Assembly: GCF_004514425.2 (NCBI RefSeq) | Contig: NZ_MYFN02000015.1 | Span: 57,188 to 121,187 of the forward strand | Reading direction: 5' to 3' | From: Shinella sumterensis | Lineage (GTDB): Bacteria; Pseudomonadota; Alphaproteobacteria; Rhizobiales; Rhizobiaceae | Length of the DNA stretch: 64,000 bases | In this document: one piece after another, positions 52,692 through 61,458 of the stretch | Layout: each line of letters begins with the position of its first letter | Position numbering within the stretch: position 1 is the stretch's first letter | The notes under the pieces: generated by a model | The model's input: only the letters and a program-made list of their open reading frames with translations | The model's database searches: none | Told to the model about the DNA's origin: nothing | Made by a program: the position numbers and the translations under genes

Positions 52692-52751
52692 TCCGCATGT
52701 TTCATGTATGCGAATCCCGTAGAGACGCCGCGGTTGGAGGTTCCTATCCCA

Positions 52752-52925
52752 TCAGGAACCGAGGGCGGGAGGCGTGTTTCTCAGGAAGTCGAGAAACGCG
52801 CGCATTCCCGGTCCGATATGGCGGTGTCGCGGGTAGTACAGGCGAAGCCCCGGGTAACCCGAGATCGGCAACGGATGCGAGCATCACGTCGCCATGGTCC
52901 GCAAAGCACCAGATCCAGGGGACGT
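52752..52925 (-). pseudogene. remnant of a LysR C-terminal domain
   Basis: Reading from 52925 to the TGA at 52752-52754 gives about 57 residues that include HGDVMLASVADLGLPGLRLY, YPRHRHIGPGMRAFLDFLRN, the typical end of a LysR effector domain (L-x-L-Y-Y-P-R-x-R...F-x-D-F-L). There is no HTH part; the MFS gene begins its coding end two bases away at 52927. It is a deletion remnant of a regulator gene. Confidence 0.7.
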
Positions 52926-52926
52926 C

Positions 52927-54114
52927 TCAATCCCCTGTCCCGAACTTCCGCAGTATGCCCGCCACTGCTGAGAACACGACGATCAGGGCGCCGTAGCCGA
53001 GGGTTGTTGGCGTGAGGCCGAACGCACCGACGCATAGGCCGGCCAATAGTGTGGGCAGTCCGAAAGCGAGATAGCTCAACGTAAACAGGGCGGCGAAGAG
53101 TTCTCCGCGCTCATCCGGGCGAACGACCGGAACGATCGACCGCAGCACGCCGTAAAAGCAGGTGCCAAAACCCGTTCCGGCGATTGCAAGCGCGGCAAGA
53201 TAGGCGGGCAGTGATGACCAGGCGATTGCCGCGAGCGTCAGGGCGGTGCCGATGGCCAGCGCGGATGTCCCGTAAAGCGTGACCTGCCGCGACGAGTGGC
53301 TGCGCGCGACATAACAAGCGATCGCGCCGGCGGCGCAGAGGAGCACGATCACGCCGGCTTGCGTTACATGATCCTTCGCGCCGAAGACATGCCGGACGAT
53401 CGGGGCTCCGAGAGAGAGATAGAGGCCACCCGTCGCCCACCCGGCGATCACCGCCGGTGCGCTGCGCCAGAAAGCTCTAGCAGCGGTCTTCGGCACGCCG
53501 ATGCGCGGACGAAGCGACGCCCAGACGCCTTCATGCCGCGGCGCTGTTTCGGTAATGAGCCAGATCACGGCGGCAAACAGCGCGTAGGCAGTGACCAACG
53601 CGCCGAATACATCCGCTTCCGCATGATCCGTCACATCCATCAAGATGCCCGCCAGCAATGCGCCGACGGCGAGCCCGCCCAGTGGGATGACAGAGTTCCA
53701 TATGGAGGCACTTCCGGGCTTGTCTTCGGGTTCAAGATCCACCACGGTGGCTGACAGAGCCGAGAGGAGCAATCCGGCTGCGATGCCTTGCAGCCCACGT
53801 GCGACGATCAATCCCGCGACGTCGCCCGCCCGCCAAAAGAGCAGCAGGCTCAGCGCCATCAGGGCAAAACCTCCCGAAATCACCGGTCGCCGGCCGATGT
53901 GGTCCGAGAGCGACCCGGTGACGAGCAGCGATATCAGCAACGCGACGGTGTAGACGGCAAAGATTCCGGTCAGCGTCGCGGCTGAAAAGCCCATCTCCTG
54001 CTGAAGCGCGGGATAAAATGGCGAGGGCGCACTGGCGCCGGCCATCATTACGGCCATGCCGGCAAGCGTGATGCGGAAGCCGGCCGAACTGCGGAGCGGT
54101 AAGGCGAACGTCAT
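52927..54114 (-). CDS. MFS transporter (drug/metabolite exporter type)
   Basis: The 395-residue protein has 12 predicted helices and the MFS loop motif GSLSDHIGRRPVI near 68; the N-terminal GMAVMMAGASAPSPFYPALQQEMGFS resembles the CynX/arabinose-efflux-type group. The start at 54114 is chosen over 54171 because the longer frame would read through the operator. An ArsR gene divergent from it, with matching operators, suggests repressor-controlled export. Confidence 0.9.
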   Translation of the reverse strand: MTFALPLRSSAGFRITLAGMAVMMAGASAPSPFYPALQQEMGFSAATLTGIFAVYTVALLISLLVTGSLSDHIGRRPVISGGFALMALSLLLFWRAGDVAGLIVARGLQGIAAGLLLSALSATVVDLEPEDKPGSASIWNSVIPLGGLAVGALLAGILMDVTDHAEADVFGALVTAYALFAAVIWLITETAPRHEGVWASLRPRIGVPKTAARAFWRSAPAVIAGWATGGLYLSLGAPIVRHVFGAKDHVTQAGVIVLLCAAGAIACYVARSHSSRQVTLYGTSALAIGTALTLAAIAWSSLPAYLAALAIAGTGFGTCFYGVLRSIVPVVRPDERGELFAALFTLSYLAFGLPTLLAGLCVGAFGLTPTTLGYGALIVVFSAVAGILRKFGTGD

Positions 54115-54137
54115 ATCGGTTACGGTATACCCAATTG

Positions 54138-54155
54138 GTTCGAATAATTTCGAAC
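54138..54155. promoter_or_regulatory. ArsR-type operator, site 1
   Basis: Perfect inverted repeat GTTCGA-N6-TCGAAC, 24 bases before the MFS start codon and 45 bases before the ArsR start. Confidence 0.75.
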
Positions 54156-54181
54156 TAATCGCTACTATCATTTCCGTAAAG

Positions 54182-54199
54182 GTTCAACTAAAATCGAAC
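54182..54199. promoter_or_regulatory. ArsR-type operator, site 2
   Basis: GTTCAA-N6-TCGAAC, same length and spacing as site 1 with one mismatch, ending two bases before the ArsR ATG, so repressor here would block its own gene. Confidence 0.7.
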
Positions 54200-54200
54200 C

Positions 54201-54527
54201 ATGGCCTCTGATGTCACCGATCTCCCACATCCTGCTCGGTCTGATATGCAACTGACCGACGTGCTTTTTGCGTTGAGTGACCCCGAACGCCTCGCGATCG
54301 TTCGCCAGCTCGCTGGGGGCCCCCTAGATATGGCACAATGCCATCTTTCCGACCCTGCGATACCCAAATCGACGAAATCGCACCTGATGAAGGTGCTGCG
54401 TGAGGCGGGTGTCATTCGCAACGAGCCCCTGGGGCGTGGTCGTCGGCTGAGCCTCCGGCATGACGATCTGGAGGCGCGATTTCCTGGATTGCTCGGTGCA
54501 GTCCTGTCTGCCAGCGCCAGGGTCTAG
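54201..54527 (+). CDS. ArsR-family winged-helix repressor
   Basis: The 108-residue protein has the ArsR fold: LTDVLFALSDPERLAIVRQLAGGPLDMAQC, then recognition helix IPKSTKSHLMKVLREAGVI and wing NEPLGRGRRLSLRHDDLEARFPGLL. The metal-box cysteines of ArsR/SmtB are absent (only one Cys), so it probably senses an organic ligand or oxidant. The operators on both sides of the intergenic region fit autoregulation and control of the MFS gene. Confidence 0.9.
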   Translation: MASDVTDLPHPARSDMQLTDVLFALSDPERLAIVRQLAGGPLDMAQCHLSDPAIPKSTKSHLMKVLREAGVIRNEPLGRGRRLSLRHDDLEARFPGLLGAVLSASARV

Positions 54528-54734
54528 GACGTTTTCGCCGGCATGCGGACAAGGGGCGCTGGCTGACGGGCGGCAGATGAGCGCAGATGATCCGGCCTCC
54601 GAAGAATATCAGTCTTTTGAAGGAGGCAGTTGAGATATCGGATCGGCGGTCAGGGAAATTTTCATGATGGGCGTCTAGCGGTCGACGATTGCTTGGCGCT
54701 GCTCGCAGTGCTCGGGCAGATCGCGCCTGCACCT

Positions 54735-56156
54735 TCAACCGTTGCGAATAAGGCGCGGTCGTCGAACCGCTTGGATGGAAGCCGAAATCACGCCTCCGCG
54801 CCCAAGCGCCTTAGCCTGATACAGAGCCGTATCGGCAGACCGCAAAGCTGCATCGCAGTCTGCTCCTGAAGAGTTGACCTCGCTCACCCCAAACGACGCT
54901 CCAATAGTCGCTTGGCAGTCGAGCAGCCGCATTGGTCTTGAGAGGGAAAGCGACAATCTTTGGCATGCGAGGTTGGCTTCCTGGACTGAGAGGCCCGGCA
55001 TGAAGATGGCGAATTCGTCGCCACCCAGCCGGAAGAGCCGGTCGCATGGACGAACGCCCGACCGGAGACGAGCCGCGACGGTTTTCAGCACCTCGTCGCC
55101 TGCAGCGTGACCATGCATGTCGTTGACGGCTTTGAAGCCGTCGAGATCAAGGCAGGCAACGACGAACGAACCCTCTTCGGAAAGCGCCTCGAACTCACCT
55201 TGAAGCACCGATCGGTTGGAAAGGCCCGTCAGGAAATCATGCGTGGCGGCATGGCGCATCTGCTGCTCTTGCCCGACAAGATTTCTAACGGCCGCTTGAG
55301 ATATGCGCACAAAAGCCGCAGCTCCCGCCATAAGAACGCCCACGACCGTGACGATGAGCGGAAGCGACTGATGAACGACGTCTGCAGCGGGCGTCGGCGG
55401 CCGCCATGACAGCGCCTCGACTTCCCCCTCTGGACTGACTGCAATCACAGCGCGAGCCCTGTCGGCGGTGACCGCGGCGAGCGGCGTGATCGTTGGATCG
55501 TCCAAAAGAAAGCGCTTGCCGAAGAACTCTTGAAGCGTGTCTCCGATCGGCATAGCGGTCACCAGAATGGGAGCGCGCGGCATGAGTGGTCGTGCTGTTC
55601 CAAAGTCCGGTTGGAAAAGGCTTGCCGTTATGAGAACAGCCTCGTCACCGATTGCCTCTATATGGCTGACGGCAATGGGCGTCGGGATACCGGCCTTCTT
55701 CGGACCATGTTGCTCCTGGTCGCGGACTTGGGCCACCAGCTTGCTGGCGTCCCGCATGAATGCATCGGTCCCCCTCGCAAAGAACCGAAGATTTTTTACG
55801 GTATCGTCCGTGCGCGCATAGATGACCGCGTTATCTCGATCGAGGACCATCATTGAACGTGTCCGGGAAGTCCCAATCAGCGACGCGCCGATGTTCCGGT
55901 CGGCCCACGCGCGATCGAAGCTGTTGTCTAATTTGGCAATGGCTTCATCCCATATTGTCCAAGCGGTCAGCGAAAACTCCACGTCGCCAATCCACATTGC
56001 AACATTGCGCTCGACCAAGATTTCTTGTTGCCTGCGAGCATCGGCGTCAACGGTATCCACGGCGTAATAAGGGATTGCTGCAAGCCCGGCGATAAGCATC
56101 GTCAGTCCCGCGAGAATGGGGGCGACGAGCTTCAGTTGGATAAATCGCACCGCCAC
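54735..56156 (-). CDS. membrane diguanylate cyclase (CHASE4-like sensor and GGDEF)
   Basis: The 473-residue protein has a membrane helix at 10-32, a periplasmic domain at about 35-260 resembling CHASE4 (RNVAMWIGDVEFSLTAWTIWDEA), a second helix at 262-284, and a GGDEF domain at about 300-455. The active motif RLGGDEFAIF is intact (GGDEF at 378-382), and the inhibitory I-site RPCD is present at 369-372. It should make cyclic di-GMP in response to an external signal. No EAL domain follows. Confidence 0.92.
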   Translation of the reverse strand: MAVRFIQLKLVAPILAGLTMLIAGLAAIPYYAVDTVDADARRQQEILVERNVAMWIGDVEFSLTAWTIWDEAIAKLDNSFDRAWADRNIGASLIGTSRTRSMMVLDRDNAVIYARTDDTVKNLRFFARGTDAFMRDASKLVAQVRDQEQHGPKKAGIPTPIAVSHIEAIGDEAVLITASLFQPDFGTARPLMPRAPILVTAMPIGDTLQEFFGKRFLLDDPTITPLAAVTADRARAVIAVSPEGEVEALSWRPPTPAADVVHQSLPLIVTVVGVLMAGAAAFVRISQAAVRNLVGQEQQMRHAATHDFLTGLSNRSVLQGEFEALSEEGSFVVACLDLDGFKAVNDMHGHAAGDEVLKTVAARLRSGVRPCDRLFRLGGDEFAIFMPGLSVQEANLACQRLSLSLSRPMRLLDCQATIGASFGVSEVNSSGADCDAALRSADTALYQAKALGRGGVISASIQAVRRPRLIRNG

Positions 56157-56484
56157 AGTCGTCCCTTCGGATGTTGGAATAGATCGTCCGAAGGCAGAGA
56201 TACACGCGAGTGATTACGATCGCATTATTGACGCTGGCCGGGGCGCCTTGAACTTGCGATAAATACGTGCACGAGCATTTTATAGTTTCCAGTTTATTTT
56301 CGGGTGTCTTTTACGCCCGGAGAGGTGAATATCTGTCATCAAGGCAATAAAACAACTTAAGATGGCATGAAAAGCGGTGCTCGCATGCGGCTCTTAAGGT
56401 GAGGGATGTGTTCGATGAACGCAGTTTGCGATGCCAAGTCCTACCTAACAGAGTGAAGCCTTCCGGACCGCGTGCCACGTTTCA
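56157..56484. other. 328-base intergenic region
   Basis: It holds the promoter region of the diguanylate cyclase gene (minus). I see no gene, RNA or repeat. Confidence 0.4.
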
Positions 56485-56774
56485 TTACATCGGCATCTGC
56501 GTGTAGGGCCGGCTCTCCTCCTGAAGCGATTCAATCAGCGATTTGATGACCGGAAGGTCTTCCGCTCGTTCTTCACAACTAAGTAGTGGCCGTCCGTGCT
56601 CGGCATCGTGTGGGGGAGGAGGCGGACGAGCTGCCCGGCGGCGATCTTGTCGCTGACATGTAACTGCCACCCCATGAGGATGCCATAAACTCCACCAAAG
56701 GCGCTATCTGGCTGGACGGATGTTCTATTCCGCTCGAGAGCAAGCTCTCCATCCATAAGCGAAGGTGGGGACAA
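56485..56774 (-). pseudogene. frameshifted LysR C-terminal remnant
   Basis: Two overlapping minus-strand frames together give a LysR effector-domain end: LHVSDKIAAGQLVRLLPHTM, PSTDGHYLVVKNERK (56774 down to about 56560), then, after a one-base shift, LPVIKSLIESLQEES to the stop at 56485. The HTH part is lost; the LacI gene ends directly at 56775. It is a decayed regulator. Confidence 0.65.
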
Positions 56775-57842
56775 TCAGGCTGAGTGCCGTAGCATGAGCT
56801 CCGACTTGAGGAAAACTCTATCCGACAGTCGTTTGGGATTTTCATCCTCGCTAAGTTTACCGAGTAACAGTTCGATCGCAAGCCTACCGATTTCATTGTA
56901 GTTCTGTGCGACCGTGGTAATCGGCGGGCAAGCATAGCGTGACAACGGATGATCGTCGTGGCCGGCGACGCGCAGGTCGTACTCGCTGCCATGGCCGACT
57001 TTTATTCCTCGTTGCCATGCTGCAGCAATAACACCAAACGCCAGTCGATCGTTCGCGCACAGGATCGTGCGCGTTGGGAGTAGTTCAAGTCGCTCGAAAA
57101 GCCGGTTTGCCTCCTGAAACGCAAAGTCTTCGAAATCCCACGTCGAGTGATCCGAAACCGTGATAACGCGTGGCTCTATGTTCAGACGCTTCATCGACTC
57201 TCTGTAGGCGGAAACGCGCTTCTCGGCATTGGTGTTCACATGAGGCATTCCGAAATAACATGGCGGCTCACCGGAACGGCATAGATAGTCAACGATAAGC
57301 CCGAAACTCTGGTGGTTATCTGTCCCAACGAAAGCCGAGGATTCGTCAATAGGTGAATCAACGTAAACAAGAGGGATCGCTTCACCCAATTGCTCAAGTG
57401 TAACCTGGCGGGAGCGAACGCCGAGAGGGGCAATGATTGCGCCGGCCACGTTCATCGACTTGAGCGTTTTGATCGCATTATCTTCCATTGACGAGCGGCC
57501 GTCAGAGGAGAGCACAAATGCAAGAAAGCCGGCTTCGTTAGCAATAAGCTCGATGCGGCGGGTCAGCGCCATATAGAAGGGATCTAGCGAGTTTGGAATC
57601 ACGACGCCAATGATGTTCGAGCGGCGGCGATTGAGATTGACGGCAAAAAGATTTGGCCTGAAACCCGATTTTTTGAGTGCCTCCTCGATGGTATTGCGCG
57701 TCTTTTTGCGCACCGAGGAAGGGTCGTTGAAGTACTTCGATACCGTGGGCCGTGACAGGCCGACGAACTCGGAAAAATCCTCCATGGTTCTGATCGACTT
57801 GGCCAAGCGGCTGCTCCCTACGGTCCCGGTGTTCGCTTTCAT
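56775..57842 (-). CDS. LacI-family regulator of the polyol operon
   Basis: The 355-residue protein has an HTH at about 19-40 (TMEDFSEFVGLSRPTVSKYF), the hinge region near 60-72, and a periplasmic-binding-protein-like sensor domain (NIIGVVIPNSLDPFYMALTRRIELIANEAGF in outline). The start at 57842 is preferred because GAGG lies about eight bases upstream; TTG at 57887 and ATG at 57854 are alternatives. The HTH lies about 15 residues further in than usual. It is the last gene of the minus-strand unit and probably binds the palindromes at 61172 and 61358. Confidence 0.88.
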   Translation of the reverse strand: MKANTGTVGSSRLAKSIRTMEDFSEFVGLSRPTVSKYFNDPSSVRKKTRNTIEEALKKSGFRPNLFAVNLNRRRSNIIGVVIPNSLDPFYMALTRRIELIANEAGFLAFVLSSDGRSSMEDNAIKTLKSMNVAGAIIAPLGVRSRQVTLEQLGEAIPLVYVDSPIDESSAFVGTDNHQSFGLIVDYLCRSGEPPCYFGMPHVNTNAEKRVSAYRESMKRLNIEPRVITVSDHSTWDFEDFAFQEANRLFERLELLPTRTILCANDRLAFGVIAAAWQRGIKVGHGSEYDLRVAGHDDHPLSRYACPPITTVAQNYNEIGRLAIELLLGKLSEDENPKRLSDRVFLKSELMLRHSA

Positions 57843-57899
57843 AACCGGCCTCATTTCGCGCGGAAAGCCGAAATTGAGGCCGGCCAAGCGGTTCTGCGA

Positions 57900-58910
57900 T
57901 CAATCGGAGACGAACTGCACCTTCATCGTCACGGGGTTCGTCGGCTTCCTTGTGAAGAACGGCAGGACTTCGTCGAGCGTCAGTTGGTGCGAGACGAGCT
58001 GCGCCATGGAGCCGTCGTCCTTTTCCAAGATGGCCAGCGCGTCGGGAATGTTGCGGTTGAGCGAATGAGACCCGACCAACCTCAATTGTCGGCGAAAGAT
58101 CTCGAACGGGGCGATCGAGATGCGGGCGTCCGGCGCGCAGACACCGAAGAGAAGTGCCGTCCCACCATCTGCGACGAGATTGATCAAGCCCTCAACGACG
58201 CTGGCAATGCCGGTGGCATCGGCCACGAAGTCGAACGAGCGCCGTCTGGCGGCAAGTTCGGCGGAGCCGGAGACAACGCCGCCGAGGCCGAGATCGGCGG
58301 CAAAGGCGAGCCGGGTCTCGTTGATATCGGCGACGGTGACGCTCTTGACGCCCTTCGCCTTCAGCGACAGCGCCAAAAGCAGGCCGATCGGCCCTGCGCC
58401 GATGACCAGCGCCTCCTCTGGAACAGGTGCTGCGCCGCGCAGGCCCGCGCTGTTGAGGCCGTTCACCACGCAGGCCAGTGGTTCGGCAAGGGCCGCGACG
58501 GTGAAGGGCATGGCGCCGATCCCGTGCAGCTGATCGGCGCGTACGAGGCTGTATTCGGCAAAGCCGCCATTGTGCGAGACCCCATAGGCCTTTAGGTCGC
58601 GGCAGAGATTGCTCAGCCCCTTGCGGCACGACGGGCAGGTGCCGCAGGGCAGGTTCGGATCGACTGCGACGCGGGTGCCAATTTCAAGGCCGGCAACATC
58701 GGCGGCAACGGCGTCCACCACGCCGGCATATTCATGGCCCGGCACCAGCGGAAAGGCGCCGTCGCCATAGCGCGCGTGCAGCACGTCGATATCTGTATGA
58801 CAAAGACCCGATGCCTTTACCTTGACCAAGGCGTGGCCTGCGGGAATGTCGTCAATCGTCAGATTGGCAAGCCTTGCTTCTCCCTTGGCGGTGAACTGGA
58901 TCGCTCGCAT
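57900..58910 (-). CDS. zinc-dependent polyol dehydrogenase (medium-chain family)
   Basis: The 336-residue MDR enzyme has catalytic zinc ligands C37 (GLCHTD) and H59-E60 (PGHEYAGVV), the four structural zinc cysteines at 89, 92, 95 and 103 (CGTCPSCRKGLSNLC), and NAD motif VIGAGPIGLL near 165. It would oxidise a sugar alcohol (altritol, galactitol or sorbitol type) to a ketose. It lies three bases after the SDR gene, in the same operon. The regional gene set resembles the Agrobacterium D-altritol 5-dehydrogenase context. Confidence 0.9.
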   Translation of the reverse strand: MRAIQFTAKGEARLANLTIDDIPAGHALVKVKASGLCHTDIDVLHARYGDGAFPLVPGHEYAGVVDAVAADVAGLEIGTRVAVDPNLPCGTCPSCRKGLSNLCRDLKAYGVSHNGGFAEYSLVRADQLHGIGAMPFTVAALAEPLACVVNGLNSAGLRGAAPVPEEALVIGAGPIGLLLALSLKAKGVKSVTVADINETRLAFAADLGLGGVVSGSAELAARRRSFDFVADATGIASVVEGLINLVADGGTALLFGVCAPDARISIAPFEIFRRQLRLVGSHSLNRNIPDALAILEKDDGSMAQLVSHQLTLDEVLPFFTRKPTNPVTMKVQFVSD

Positions 58911-58913
58911 CGC

Positions 58914-59684
58914 TCAGCTCATCCAGTTTCCGCCGTCGACATTGTATGTCTGGGCGAGGATGTAATCGCTGTCGCTGGAGGCGAGGAACAGGGCCAGGCC
59001 CTTGATGTCATCAGGCGTGGCAAACCGGCCGATCGGGACGGACTTCGCCACAGCCGCCTTCTTTTCACCCGGCTTCAGGCCTTCCCACTCGGCGAATTTG
59101 GCGTCGACGATGTCCCAGTGCTCACCGTCCACGACGCCGGGAGCGATCGCGTTGACATTGATGCCGTATTTGACGAGCGCCAGTGCTGCCGACTGGGTGG
59201 CCGAGATGATCGCAGCCTTGGAGGCGCAATAGAGTGTCACCAGGGCTTCGCCGCGCCGACCGGCCTGGCTTGCCATGTTGATGATCTTACCGCCGCGACC
59301 GCGGGCGATCATCACATTCGCCACCGCCTTCATGGTAAAGAGCGGCCCCTTGAGGTTGACGTCGAAGACGCGCTGGTAGCTTTCCTCGGTGATCGCCTGG
59401 ATCGGCGCCATGTCGAAGATGGCGGCATTGTTGACAAGGATGTCTATGCCCCCGAAATCGGCGTCGATTTTGCTGACGACGGCGTCGATATCCTCAAGCC
59501 TGGTCACGTCGATTTTCATCGCCGTCGCGGCCGCGCCGATTGTGGCTGCCGCTGCTTCGGCGCGCGCGAGATTGATGTCCGCGATAACGACCCTCGCACC
59601 CTCGGCGGCGAAGATTTCGGCAAAGCCGAGACCGATGCCGCGGGCGCCGCCGGTAATGAGCGCTACCTTGTCCTTGAGTTTCAT
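58914..59684 (-). CDS. short-chain polyol dehydrogenase (sorbitol/galactitol type)
   Basis: The 256-residue SDR has TGGARGIGLG (10-19), NNAA, the catalytic Ser in IINMASQAG and YxxxK in TLYCASKAA, and the C-terminal AQTYNVDGGNWMS seen in sorbitol/galactitol dehydrogenases. GGAGAAGAG precedes the ATG at 59684. It would oxidise galactitol, sorbitol or a related polyol at C2. The neighbouring kinase and GatZ-like gene favour a tagatose product. Confidence 0.9.
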   Translation of the reverse strand: MKLKDKVALITGGARGIGLGFAEIFAAEGARVVIADINLARAEAAAATIGAAATAMKIDVTRLEDIDAVVSKIDADFGGIDILVNNAAIFDMAPIQAITEESYQRVFDVNLKGPLFTMKAVANVMIARGRGGKIINMASQAGRRGEALVTLYCASKAAIISATQSAALALVKYGINVNAIAPGVVDGEHWDIVDAKFAEWEGLKPGEKKAAVAKSVPIGRFATPDDIKGLALFLASSDSDYILAQTYNVDGGNWMS

Positions 59685-59756
59685 GTCTCTTCTCCATGCG
59701 TCACAGGGCAAGGCCGGCGCCGCGAAATCCATTGGTTGAGATGATCCGGTTTTGCG

Positions 59757-59781
59757 AAAACCCGGCGCCGAAGTGCCGGGT
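59757..59781 (-). terminator. intra-operon terminator/attenuator after binding-protein gene
   Basis: On the minus strand ACCCGGC / GCCGGGT with an eight-base loop is followed by TTTT. It can reduce transcription from the binding-protein gene into the dehydrogenase genes. Confidence 0.65.
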
Positions 59782-59822
59782 CCTCCTGGGAGGGCCTGCG
59801 GGTTGATCCGCAGACGGGAGCC

Positions 59823-61136
59823 TCACTTGATGTAGCCGGCGCGCGTCATGTCGCGTTCGACCTGGGCCTGTGCGGCCTCGAGCGCAGCGTCCACGGTCTG
59901 CTGGCCGGCCAGCGCGGCGCTGACCTGCTGCCCGACGAACGTGCCTATCGCCTGGAATTCCGGGATCGCGACGAATTGCACGCCGGTATAAGGCACCGGA
60001 TCCTTGGTCGGTTTCGAAGGATCGGCTGACATGATCGCCTCGAGCACCGTTGCGGCAAAGGGCGCGGCCTTCTGGTATTCCGGCAGGGCATAGGTAGACT
60101 TGCGCGTGCCCGGCGGTACGGCGACCCAGCCTTCGCTTTCACCAACCATCTTCACATAGTCCTTGGAGGTCGCCCATTTCAGGAAGGACTTGGCGACTTC
60201 GGCCTTCTGCGACGTGGCCGGAATGGCGAGGTTCCACGACCACGACCAACTGGAGCCGTTGGACGTCTCGGCGATCGGTGAGCGCGTGAAGGCGATCTTG
60301 TCGGCGACTTCGCTCTGCTTGGGATCATAAACGCGGCCGGCGGCCGACGTCGCATCGATCCACATTGCGCAATGACCCGTCGCAAACAGCGTCTGGTTCT
60401 CGTTGAAACCATTGGCGGTGGCACCCTGCGGGCCATATTCGGTGAGAAGTGCGACATAGTCGGTGATCGCCTTCTTCCAGGCGTCCGAGTTCAGCTGCGG
60501 CTTCCAGTCCATGTCGAACCAGCGGCCGCCATAGGCGTTCACCATGGTTCCGACGAAGGCCATGTTCTCGCCCCAGCCCGGCTTGCCGCGCAGGCAGATG
60601 CCGTATTGCTGCTTGTCCTTGTCGGTCAGTTTGGCGGCGAATTCCTTGATCTGCTCGTAGGTCGGCTGGTCCGGCATCGTGAGGCCGGCCGCTTCGAAGA
60701 GGTCCTTTCGGTAAAGCGTGAACGAGCTCTCCGTGTAGAAGGGCACGGCATAGAGCTTGCCGTCGACCGTCAGGCCGGCCGTGATCGGCTCCAGAAGGTC
60801 CGCGTAGTCGTAGTCGTCGCCGAGATCGTCAACTGGTGCGAGCCAGCCCTGTTTGCCCCAGATCGGTGCCTCATAGCCGCCGATCGTCATGATATCGAAC
60901 TGGCCGCCCTTGGTGGCGATGTCGGTCGTCACGCGCTCGCGCAGCACGTTTTCTTCCAGCACGACCCAGTTGATCTTGTTGCCGGTCTGCTTCTCCCAGG
61001 CCGCCGACAGTTTCTGCATGATGATCATGTCACCATTGTTGACGGTGGCAATGCTGATTTCCTCAGCCTGCGCCAGGCCGGCAAAGAGCCCAAGGCCAAC
61101 GGCGGTCGCCGACAGCATGCGGATCATGTTCCTCAT
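59823..61136 (-). CDS. polyol-binding protein of ABC importer (family 1, sorbitol/mannitol type)
   Basis: The 437-residue protein has a Sec signal (MLSATAVGLGLFAGLAQA). The SmoE/MtlE-type pattern is EISIATVNNGDMIIMQKLSAAWEKQTGNKINWVVLEENVLRE in outline, then DIMTIGGYEAPIWGKQGWL, GENMAFVGTMVNAYGGRWFD and ETSNGSSWSWSWNLAIP. It binds a sugar alcohol in the periplasm for the permease at 63766. As the first gene of the minus unit it should be the most highly expressed, helped by the hairpin after it. Confidence 0.92.
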   Translation of the reverse strand: MRNMIRMLSATAVGLGLFAGLAQAEEISIATVNNGDMIIMQKLSAAWEKQTGNKINWVVLEENVLRERVTTDIATKGGQFDIMTIGGYEAPIWGKQGWLAPVDDLGDDYDYADLLEPITAGLTVDGKLYAVPFYTESSFTLYRKDLFEAAGLTMPDQPTYEQIKEFAAKLTDKDKQQYGICLRGKPGWGENMAFVGTMVNAYGGRWFDMDWKPQLNSDAWKKAITDYVALLTEYGPQGATANGFNENQTLFATGHCAMWIDATSAAGRVYDPKQSEVADKIAFTRSPIAETSNGSSWSWSWNLAIPATSQKAEVAKSFLKWATSKDYVKMVGESEGWVAVPPGTRKSTYALPEYQKAAPFAATVLEAIMSADPSKPTKDPVPYTGVQFVAIPEFQAIGTFVGQQVSAALAGQQTVDAALEAAQAQVERDMTRAGYIK

Positions 61137-61171
61137 AGGTCCGTTCCTCCTTTACGGATGTTTGCGCATAA

Positions 61172-61187
61172 AATTACATGCGTAAAG
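61172..61187. promoter_or_regulatory. LacI-type operator, weak copy
   Basis: AATTACATGCGTAAAG, similar to the palindrome at 61358 (the core differs at three positions), 35 bases before the binding-protein start codon. Confidence 0.5.
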
Positions 61188-61357
61188 TTTTATCGTGCAT
61201 GACTTGGGTCTTGTCAAGGCGCCTGGTGGCGTAGTGCGACGGCGGGAAGCCGACAGCCAAGCGTATGTATATGAGAAATATAGATAAAGGTATTCTCTAT
61301 GCCGCTTTTCGATTTGCTCTTCCCAACCTCACATAGCGAACTGCACTCCAAAAAATA

Positions 61358-61373
61358 ATTTACGCGCGTAAAT
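61358..61373. promoter_or_regulatory. LacI-type operator, perfect palindrome
   Basis: ATTTACGCGCGTAAAT, a perfect 16-bp palindrome with the central CG pair usual for LacI-family sites, 85 bases before the kinase start. Confidence 0.7.
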
Positions 61374-61458
61374 ATTGAGTTGACATGATGTAAGTTGCTG
61401 CCGTATCGAGTTGGCCGCTTCGGGCGATAACCGGCCCATTGCGGCGGAGGCAGCATTG

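Larger units (their letters stand above)
61137..61458. other. divergent polyol-operon promoter region
   Basis: A 322-base region between the binding-protein and kinase genes, with the two LacI-type palindromes. The rest is AT-rich and without genes. Confidence 0.6.
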
